Of a stretch of 45,187 nucleotides of DNA, positions 39,174 to 45,187 are shown piece by piece. Position numbers and translations under genes: made by a program. Each line of letters opens with the position of its first letter. Position 1 is the stretch's first letter. Origin of the DNA: Bacilli bacterium (lineage in GTDB: Bacteria; Bacillota_I; Bacilli_A; ML615J-28; CAG-698); the NCBI GenBank assembly GCA_023228385.1, contig JALOBF010000002.1:1-45187 (forward strand), read 5' to 3'. The notes beneath the pieces were generated by a model that saw only the letters and a list, made by a program, of their open reading frames with translations, made no database searches and was not told where the DNA came from.

Positions 39174-40196
39174 ATGGATAATCAAATATTAAGATTAAAA
39201 CAAGAAATAGAAAAAGCTTTAGCTAATGTAAAAAATGCCAATCAGCTTAATGAAACTAAAGCTAAGTATTTAGGTAAAAAAAGCCCATTACAGGAAATGA
39301 TGAAATTGATGCCGAAGTTAAGCGTTGAAGAAAAGAAAAAAATGGGCAAGCAATTAAATGATTTTAAACAACATGCTGAAGTATTGATAATCGATAAATT
39401 AGCGGAACTAAACGAAGCTAAAGTGCAAAGCCAACTGGCAAGAGAAGGTATTGATGTAACCCTTCCCGGGAAAAAGTTATCTTTAGGCCATCGTCATTTA
39501 CTTGACCAAGTCCGGGAGGAGCTTGAAGATATTTGTCTTGGTTTGGGTTATCAGATTGCCGAGGGTCCAGAAATCGAACTTGATCTGTATAATTTTGAAA
39601 TGTTAAATACGCCGAAAGGGCATCCGGCCCGGGATATGCAAGATTCATTTTATATTGATGCAAATCATCTGCTACGAACTCACACTTCCCCGGTACAGGT
39701 TAGAACGCTTCTTAAGGCTAAAGGGGAACCGGTTAAAATTGTATGTCCCGGTAAAGTATACCGTCGCGACAATGATGATGCTACTCATTCGCATCAGTTT
39801 ATGCAATTGGAAGGATTGGTTGTAGATAGAAATATTACAATGGCCGATCTGAAAGGAACATTAAAACTTTTAATGCAAAAACTCTTAGGCGATCGACTGG
39901 AAATAAGATTCCGACCGGATTTTTTCCCTTTTACCGAACCCAGTGTTGAAGTTGATGTTTCTTGTTTTAAGTGTCTCGGTCAAGGCTGCTCTTTATGTAA
40001 AAATAGCGGATGGATTGAAATTTTAGGGGCAGGTATGGTCCATCCTAACGTATTAAGAATGACCGGATATGATCCTAAGATATATCAAGGGTTTGCCTTT
40101 GGTATGGGAATTGAAAGAGTGGTTATGCTTCGTCACGGCATTGATGATATCAGATTATTATATGCCAATGATCCACGTTTTTTGGAGCAATTTTAG
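39174..40196 (+). CDS. pheS: Phenylalanyl-tRNA synthetase alpha subunit
   Basis: PheS is the catalytic subunit of the alpha2-beta2 class II synthetase. The 340-residue product has an N-terminal coiled coil for tRNA, then the class II motifs: GHRHLLDQV, FEMLNTPKGHPARDMQDSFY, HTSPVQVR, YRRDNDDATHSHQFMQLEG and FGMGIERVVML. A four-Cys cluster (CFKCLGQGCSLC) is visible near residue 263. AAGGAGG precedes the ATG. It is controlled by the T-box and followed by pheT after 9 bases. Confidence 0.97.
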   Translation: MDNQILRLKQEIEKALANVKNANQLNETKAKYLGKKSPLQEMMKLMPKLSVEEKKKMGKQLNDFKQHAEVLIIDKLAELNEAKVQSQLAREGIDVTLPGKKLSLGHRHLLDQVREELEDICLGLGYQIAEGPEIELDLYNFEMLNTPKGHPARDMQDSFYIDANHLLRTHTSPVQVRTLLKAKGEPVKIVCPGKVYRRDNDDATHSHQFMQLEGLVVDRNITMADLKGTLKLLMQKLLGDRLEIRFRPDFFPFTEPSVEVDVSCFKCLGQGCSLCKNSGWIEILGAGMVHPNVLRMTGYDPKIYQGFAFGMGIERVVMLRHGIDDIRLLYANDPRFLEQF

Positions 40197-40205
40197 GAGG
40201 ATAAA

Positions 40206-42596
40206 ATGAAAGTAAAATTAGAATGGTTAAATGAACTGGTAGATATTTCTGATTTATGTGAAGAAGAAATTATAAAAGTTTTATCGCTTTATTCGATAGA
40301 AGTAGAAAGTAGTTTTAAAGTATTAAACGGTACTAATTTGGTTATTGGCTACGTTCTATCAGCTGAACGGATGAAGGATTCTAATCATTTATCAATATGT
40401 CAAGTTGATATCGGTTGTGAAACCTTGCCGATTGTTTGTGGCGCCCCTAATGTTAAATCGGGGCAATATGTTATTGTTGCAAAAGTCGGAGCTGAATTGC
40501 CGGGAGGTTTTAAAATAAAAAGAACTAAAATCAGGGGGATGGAATCAAAAGGAATGATATGTTCGCTAGAAGAATTGGGTTTAGAAAAAAAATATATTCC
40601 AGAAGAATATCAAAATGGTATTTATTATTTTAAAGAAGAAGTTAAGATTGGCTCAGATCCCTTAAAGGCTCTTAATTTTGCAGATACAATAATTGAACTT
40701 GGAGTGACGCCTAATCGCGGCGACCTACTTAGTATGCTTGGCGTAGCGATTGAAATCAGTGCCGTCTATAACCGTCCGCTTAAAATGCCCCGATATAACT
40801 TAACATATTCTCCTGAAGAATGTAGGAACTATGTTACTGTGACTAATGAATCTGCCGACTGTATCGGCTATTATGCTCAAATATTTAAAAATATAGAGAT
40901 AAAACCCTCACCTTGGTGGCTCGTTTCTCGCCTTATTGCTTTTGGTGTACGTCCGATCAATAATGTTGTTGATATAACCAATTATATATTAGCTTTATTC
41001 GGGCAACCATTACATGCTTTTGATTATTGTAAATTAGGCAAACAAATAACGATTAGAAAAGCAAAAGCGAAAGAATTATTTGTTACCTTAGACGGTGTAC
41101 AGCGTGAATTAGTCGCCGCTGATTTACTTATTACTGATGGTAATAAAGCGGTTGCCTTGGCCGGTGTTATGGGAGGACTTAATACGGAAATAGATAACAC
41201 CACTAATACAATTGTTTTGGAAGCAGCAGTGTTTAAACCGGAAACGGTTAGTAAAACATCGCGCCGGCTGGATTTAATAAGTGACTCATCAATAAGATTT
41301 GAAAAAGGCGTTGATATTAATCGAACTAAAATCGCTTTGGATTATGCTGCTTATTTACTTCAGACACTTGCGGGTGCTGAAGTATTAAACAATCCGGTTT
41401 TTGTCGGGGTTGATAAAATATCACCGGTTAAAATTCCGATTAACGCTGCGGATGTAAATAATTTACTCGGCTCGACAATTACTGAGAATGAAATTAAAGA
41501 AATTTGCCATCGCTTAAAATTTACAATAGATGAAAACAATATTGTTTCGGTGCCAAATCGCCGCCCCGATGTCAAAATAAAAGAGGATTTAATCGAAGAG
41601 ATTGGCCGATTATCCGGTTATGATAAGTTACCGTCAACATTGCCGATTACTCCTTCAATCGGGTATCTTAACGATAAGCAAATAATAAGAAGAAAAATTA
41701 AAGATATTTTAGTTGGTTTAGGTCTTAATCAACTCATAACATATTCGCTTACAAGTGAAGATAATAATAATTTATTCTCATTGCTTGTCCCCGAAAAAAG
41801 CAAAGCAATTGAATTACTAAATCCTACTTCTTCCGCCCGTAATTATCTCAGAACTTCCCTGCTGCCGGGCTTGGTTGAAAACGCTAAGTACTGTTATTCG
41901 CATAAAATTAAAGATTTAGCGGTTTTCGAACTTGGTAAAATATATTATCAAAGCAATAAGTATTGTGAATATGAGCATCTTGCATTATTGATGACAAAAC
42001 AATATTCAGAGATACTTTGGCAAGGAAAAGAGGAAACTGTTGATTTTTATCTGATTAAAGGAATTTGTGATAGTTTATTTTATCAACTCCGATTGAATAT
42101 TGACTACTTACCCTTAGATATAGCAAATAAAGAATTACATCCGAAACGAAGCGCTGTGCTTTATTCTGATGGTAAAATGATCGGTTTTATCGGTGCTTTG
42201 CATCCACAATTTGCTTCGGCTTATAATTTGGATGAGGTTTATGTTGCTGAAATAAACTTAACGGCTATTCTCGAACGGAAAATCGAACCGATAAAATATC
42301 AATCATTTAGTAAATTCCCTTTAGTTGAACGCGATATTGCTGTAATCGTTAATCGCAATGTTTCAGCCGGGGCTTTAGTTGACACCATTAAACAAACCGG
42401 AAATAAGAATTTAAGTAAAATCAAAATTTTTGATGTCTATACCGGTGATCAAATCAGTGCTGCGGAAAAATCAATAGCGATAAAATTGTTTTTTTCTGCT
42501 AATCATGTTCTTACCGATGAAGATATTAATCAAATGGTGGGAAAGATTGTGAAAAAACTTGCTGATAATCATCAAGCAAAATTAAGAGAAGAATAA
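40206..42596 (+). CDS. pheT: Phenylalanyl-tRNA synthetase beta subunit
   Basis: PheT carries tRNA-binding and editing functions. The 796-residue product shows the usual domains in order: an N-terminal tRNA-binding OB fold (SAERMKDSNHLSICQVDIG, CGAPNVKSGQ), the B3/B4 editing domain (INNVVDITNYILALFGQPLHAFD), B5 (RPDVKIKEDLIEEIGRLSGYD), the degenerate class II core (LLNPTSSARNYLRTSLLPGL), and a C-terminal ferredoxin-like anticodon-binding domain. It is co-transcribed with pheS and meets ispH tail to tail. Confidence 0.97.
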   Translation: MKVKLEWLNELVDISDLCEEEIIKVLSLYSIEVESSFKVLNGTNLVIGYVLSAERMKDSNHLSICQVDIGCETLPIVCGAPNVKSGQYVIVAKVGAELPGGFKIKRTKIRGMESKGMICSLEELGLEKKYIPEEYQNGIYYFKEEVKIGSDPLKALNFADTIIELGVTPNRGDLLSMLGVAIEISAVYNRPLKMPRYNLTYSPEECRNYVTVTNESADCIGYYAQIFKNIEIKPSPWWLVSRLIAFGVRPINNVVDITNYILALFGQPLHAFDYCKLGKQITIRKAKAKELFVTLDGVQRELVAADLLITDGNKAVALAGVMGGLNTEIDNTTNTIVLEAAVFKPETVSKTSRRLDLISDSSIRFEKGVDINRTKIALDYAAYLLQTLAGAEVLNNPVFVGVDKISPVKIPINAADVNNLLGSTITENEIKEICHRLKFTIDENNIVSVPNRRPDVKIKEDLIEEIGRLSGYDKLPSTLPITPSIGYLNDKQIIRRKIKDILVGLGLNQLITYSLTSEDNNNLFSLLVPEKSKAIELLNPTSSARNYLRTSLLPGLVENAKYCYSHKIKDLAVFELGKIYYQSNKYCEYEHLALLMTKQYSEILWQGKEETVDFYLIKGICDSLFYQLRLNIDYLPLDIANKELHPKRSAVLYSDGKMIGFIGALHPQFASAYNLDEVYVAEINLTAILERKIEPIKYQSFSKFPLVERDIAVIVNRNVSAGALVDTIKQTGNKNLSKIKIFDVYTGDQISAAEKSIAIKLFFSANHVLTDEDINQMVGKIVKKLADNHQAKLREE

Positions 42597-42602
42597 AAAT
42601 AA

Positions 42603-42637
42603 AAAACACTTCACTGTTGATTAGTTTGAAGTGTTTT
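42603..42637 (-). terminator. Terminator between pheT and ispH
   Basis: AAAACACTTCA (42603-42613) pairs with TGAAGTGTTTT (42627-42637). The minus-strand T-tail is long, so it best serves ispH, whose stop lies in the loop; the plus-strand tail is weaker. Confidence 0.78.
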
Positions 42638-43493
42638 CTTTCATTTTAAGGACAGCTATTACCTCATCGACAATATCATTGGGCGTAGAGGCTCCGGCGG
42701 TAACGCCAACAGTTTTATAATCAGATAAATCGTAATAAGCAAGTTGAGACGCATCTTCGATTTGTATCGCATTAATCCCATTCTTTTCAGCAACTTCTTT
42801 TAATTTTTTAGTGTTATTGCTTAATGCATCGCCAACAACAATACATAAATCTATTGTTTCCCGATATAAAAGCACGGCTTCCTGCCGGCGTCTTGTTGCG
42901 CTACAGACTTCTTCACCCAATTCAAGTTTCGGAATTATTTGCTTTAATTTTTCATATATTTGATATACATCGAAATAAGACATTGTTGTTTGATTGGTAA
43001 GAAAAGCCTTGCCTTTGTTTTTCGGTATAAGCGTTAAATCTGTATTTTCGGTTATAAGGGTGATATCTGAAGATATACCCAATACACCTTCGGTTTCCGG
43101 GTGTTTTTCTTTACCATAATAATAAACAATATATCCGTTATCCAATTTATCTTTAATTAACTGATGGGTTCTGTCAACGTTGCGACAGGTTGCATCGATT
43201 ACAGTTAATCCTTTCTCTTTAGCTCGCGTTTTGATTTTATTGCATGCACCGTGCGCAGTAATAATAACTGTACCGGATTGAACCTGCTCTATCATTTCTT
43301 CCCGGGATTGTCCTTCGAGTACGATAATTCCTTTTTTGCGAAAAGAGTTGACGATGTTTTTGTTGTGAACAATATTGCCGAGCATATATATTGGCTTTTT
43401 TACATTTTTATCATTTAATGTTTTCTCAACAATGTTAATCGCATAAATAACGCCTTTACAAAAACCCTGCGGTTTAATTTTTATAATTTTCAT
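42621..43493 (-). CDS. ispH: 4-hydroxy-3-methylbut-2-enyl diphosphate reductase
   Basis: IspH catalyses the last step of the MEP pathway, giving IPP and DMAPP, using a [4Fe-4S] cluster. The 290-residue product keeps the three cluster ligands C12 (PQGFCKGV), C103 (DATCRNV) and C197 (EEVCSATRRRQ), and the conserved HNK, AHG, TNQTTMS and AGASTP segments. An oxygen-sensitive cluster enzyme fits, but does not prove, an anaerobic lifestyle. GGGTGAAA precedes the start. It is divergent from the epimerase-like gene. Confidence 0.94.
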   Translation of the reverse strand: MKIIKIKPQGFCKGVIYAINIVEKTLNDKNVKKPIYMLGNIVHNKNIVNSFRKKGIIVLEGQSREEMIEQVQSGTVIITAHGACNKIKTRAKEKGLTVIDATCRNVDRTHQLIKDKLDNGYIVYYYGKEKHPETEGVLGISSDITLITENTDLTLIPKNKGKAFLTNQTTMSYFDVYQIYEKLKQIIPKLELGEEVCSATRRRQEAVLLYRETIDLCIVVGDALSNNTKKLKEVAEKNGINAIQIEDASQLAYYDLSDYKTVGVTAGASTPNDIVDEVIAVLKMKENTSN

Positions 43494-43593
43494 AGTATTT
43501 CACCCTGTTAATTATAACATATTATATAGCAGATTTAAAAAATAATGACTTTTTAGTTTCAATTGTGATATAATAAAATGAAAGGAGATTGCT

Positions 43594-44469
43594 ATGTATT
43601 CTATAAAAAATGATTATTTATCAGCGGAAATAAAAGCAATCGGAGCTGAATTGATTTCACTTAAAAGTAAAAAAGGTGTTGAATATATCTGGGGAAGGGA
43701 TCTTCGTTATTGGAACGGTTCGGCTCCGATTTTATTTCCTATTGTCGGTAATTTGCGTGATAAAAAAGCAATAATAAACGGGAAGGTTTATTTAATGAAT
43801 ATTCACGGGTTTCTTCGTGATTTACATTTTGAGGTCCTGCATCAAAAAGAAGACGAAATCAGTTTTGTAAATACTTATAGTAAAGAAACACTTGCGATGT
43901 ATCCCTTTAAATATAAGGTTATTATAACTTATGCTTTAAAGCAAAACCTGCTCCGTACCAAATATTATATTATAAACGAATATGAAGAATTATTACCTTT
44001 TAATATCGGCGGCCACCCTGCTTTTAATTGTCCGATTTACCCGGGTGAGTCTTTTAATGATTATACAATTCATTTTGAAAGTGAAGAAACCTTTTCTTCG
44101 CCTCGCATTGAAAGAAACGGTACTCTTAACTTTGATATTGCAGCATGTTCATATCAAAATCTAAAAGAATTACAACTCGATTATAGTTTGTTTGACATTG
44201 ATACAATTATTATTCCCCGTGTCCGATCAAAAAAAATAGGGCTTTTAAATAAAAACAACAAAGGCATATATTTTTATTTTCCTCAATTTATTACCTTTGC
44301 TATATGGTCGCCTCCCGGAAAGAAAGCTCCCTTTGTCTGTTTAGAACCTTGGATTGGTCATGGGGATCGTTATAATACTGATTATGATTTTATGAAAAAA
44401 GATAATTTAATTAAACTGAAAACCCTTGAAGAATTTAGCGTTCATTATGATATTGAAATAAAAGAATAA
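43594..44469 (+). CDS. Aldose 1-epimerase family protein (LacX-like)
   Basis: The 291-residue product has the galactose-mutarotase-like beta-sandwich: SAPILFPIVGNLRD near residue 43, MNIHGFLRD with a catalytic-type His, FNIGGHPAFNCP with the second His and CLEPWIGHGD near the C-terminus with the catalytic Glu. The pattern fits the LacX branch, whose physiological sugar is unclear. AAAGGAG precedes the ATG. efp follows after 10 bases, so the genes are probably co-transcribed. Confidence 0.88.
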   Translation: MYSIKNDYLSAEIKAIGAELISLKSKKGVEYIWGRDLRYWNGSAPILFPIVGNLRDKKAIINGKVYLMNIHGFLRDLHFEVLHQKEDEISFVNTYSKETLAMYPFKYKVIITYALKQNLLRTKYYIINEYEELLPFNIGGHPAFNCPIYPGESFNDYTIHFESEETFSSPRIERNGTLNFDIAACSYQNLKELQLDYSLFDIDTIIIPRVRSKKIGLLNKNNKGIYFYFPQFITFAIWSPPGKKAPFVCLEPWIGHGDRYNTDYDFMKKDNLIKLKTLEEFSVHYDIEIKE

Positions 44470-44479
44470 GGAGGAAATT

Positions 44480-45037
44480 ATGGTTTCAAGTAATGATTTT
44501 AAAACAGGGATAACAATTGAATATAATGGCAATATTTATCAAGTGCTTGAATTTCAACATGTTAAACCGGGAAAGGGTCAAGCTTTCGTTCGTTCCAAAT
44601 TGAAAAATTTGCGAACCGGCGCCACCATCGATTATACTTTTAATGCTAACGAAAAAATGAATCGTGCCGTAATTGAAAAGAAGAAAATGCAATATTTATA
44701 TGATGACGGTCACAACTTGGCTTTTATGGATATGGAAACATATGTACAATTAGATATTCCCCGAGAAAGGCTGGAATTTGAAAAAAACTTTCTCTTAGAA
44801 GGAGAAATGGTAACCATTATTGAATATCAAAGTGAAATTTTGGGTGTACAATTGCCGGAAAAGGTTATACTTGAAGTCACTGAATGTGCCCCCGGCGTAA
44901 AAGGCAATACTGCCGCCAACGCTACTAAGGATGCAGTTGTTGAAACCGGATATCGGGTATTAGTCCCGCTTTTTGTTGAGGTTGGCGATAAAATTATCAT
45001 TAGTACCATCGACGGGAAATATAATTCCCGTGCTTGA
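44480..45037 (+). CDS. efp: Translation elongation factor P
   Basis: EF-P rescues ribosomes stalled at polyproline. The 185-residue product has the three-domain plan; the domain I loop KPGKGQAF has Lys32 at its tip, the residue modified in Bacillus with a 5-aminopentanol group. NLRTGATIDYTF, MQYLYDDGHNLAFMD and the C-terminal VLVPLFVEVGDKI block are all present. AAGGAGG precedes the ATG. coaX begins 19 bases downstream. Confidence 0.97.
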   Translation: MVSSNDFKTGITIEYNGNIYQVLEFQHVKPGKGQAFVRSKLKNLRTGATIDYTFNANEKMNRAVIEKKKMQYLYDDGHNLAFMDMETYVQLDIPRERLEFEKNFLLEGEMVTIIEYQSEILGVQLPEKVILEVTECAPGVKGNTAANATKDAVVETGYRVLVPLFVEVGDKIIISTIDGKYNSRA

Positions 45038-45056
45038 TGAGGCAAGGAGACTAACG

Positions 45057-45187
45057 ATGATTTTAGGTATCGATATCGGTAACACCAATATTGTTATTGG
45101 CATATTTGATGAAAAGTCGCAAATGTTAGGAAATTTCCGAATTCAAACAAATCCATTACAAACCACAGATGAATTTGGCGTAAGGTT
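45057..45187 (+). CDS. coaX: Type III pantothenate kinase (3' truncated)
   Basis: Only the first 43 codons are inside the window. They read MILGIDIGNTNIVIGIFDEK and onward, the ATP-binding phosphate-1 motif (DxGNTN) at the start of CoaX, the first enzyme of coenzyme A synthesis. AAGGAG stands 7 bases upstream. It lies 19 bases after efp in the same direction. Confidence 0.85.
   Translation, partial: MILGIDIGNTNIVIGIFDEKSQMLGNFRIQTNPLQTTDEFGVR

Noticed and set aside
1..45187. CRISPR arrays, tRNA or rRNA genes, insertion sequences, prophage or integrase genes
   Set aside because: None were seen by eye: no regularly spaced repeats, no TPsiC-type arms, no transposase or integrase motifs.

Overview
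The window is a gene-dense, AT-rich stretch from a low-GC Gram-positive bacterium (Bacillota, class Bacilli in the broad sense). It uses TGG for Trp, purine-rich AGGAGG-type ribosome binding sites, TTGACA/TATAAT promoters and simple hairpin terminators. A Bacilli origin is supported by gene order known from Bacillus: rimP-nusA-rnpM-ylxQ-infB-rbfA, rpsP-khpA-...-rimM-trmD-...-rplS, murC-ccpA-tyrS, ylbD-ylbE and spx-yjbK-relQ-nadK. There is a cell-wall gene (murC) and a group of sporulation genes (gerE, a YjcZ-like micro-protein, ylbD, ylbE, a CotD-like protein), so the host looks like a walled endospore former. The Ig-like domains on the peptide-binding lipoprotein and the enlarged OppC and OppF resemble proteins of deep-branching Bacilli near Erysipelotrichales, Turicibacter or the Mollicutes. 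Genus-level placement is not possible from this sequence alone.

Layout. 1-5.1 kb: the end of an unknown protein, then the rimP-infB-rbfA translation operon behind a textbook promoter and a leader hairpin. 5.2-8.1 kb: uvrC, gerE and a DEDDh exonuclease. 8.1-12.1 kb: RNase J (minus), a HAD phosphatase, a YhhN-type membrane enzyme and peptide deformylase (minus). 12.1-14.2 kb: a coat-gene cluster (yjcZ-like, an unknown small protein, ylbD, ylbE) around an RsuA-type pseudouridine synthase. 14.3-19.7 kb: the rpsP/rimM/trmD/rplS group, interrupted by a Zn/Cd-type P-ATPase with a coupled leader ORF and by a rhodanese-like lipoprotein. 19.7-25.8 kb: an M29 aminopeptidase, murC, ccpA, tyrS and trpS (minus). 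25.8-34.6 kb: an oligopeptide ABC transporter operon with two membrane proteins of unknown role. 34.6-38.2 kb: a structured intergenic region, spx, the CYTH protein (minus), relQ, nadK and clpP (minus). 38.3-45.2 kb: a CotD-like gene, a T-box-controlled pheST operon, ispH (minus), an aldose-epimerase-like protein, efp and the start of coaX.

How the genes work together. Most of the window is translation and RNA metabolism. Three regulatory threads stand out. First, late-sporulation control: gerE and a coat-region gene both carry sigma-K-like promoters, and the gerE ribosome binding site can be masked in read-through RNA. Second, carbon control: ccpA lies about 2.5 kb from two cre-like sites in front of the peptide transporter. 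Third, stress control: Spx, ClpP and RelQ sit together, and Spx carries an unusual Cys/His tail. No tRNA, rRNA, CRISPR array, insertion sequence or prophage gene was seen.
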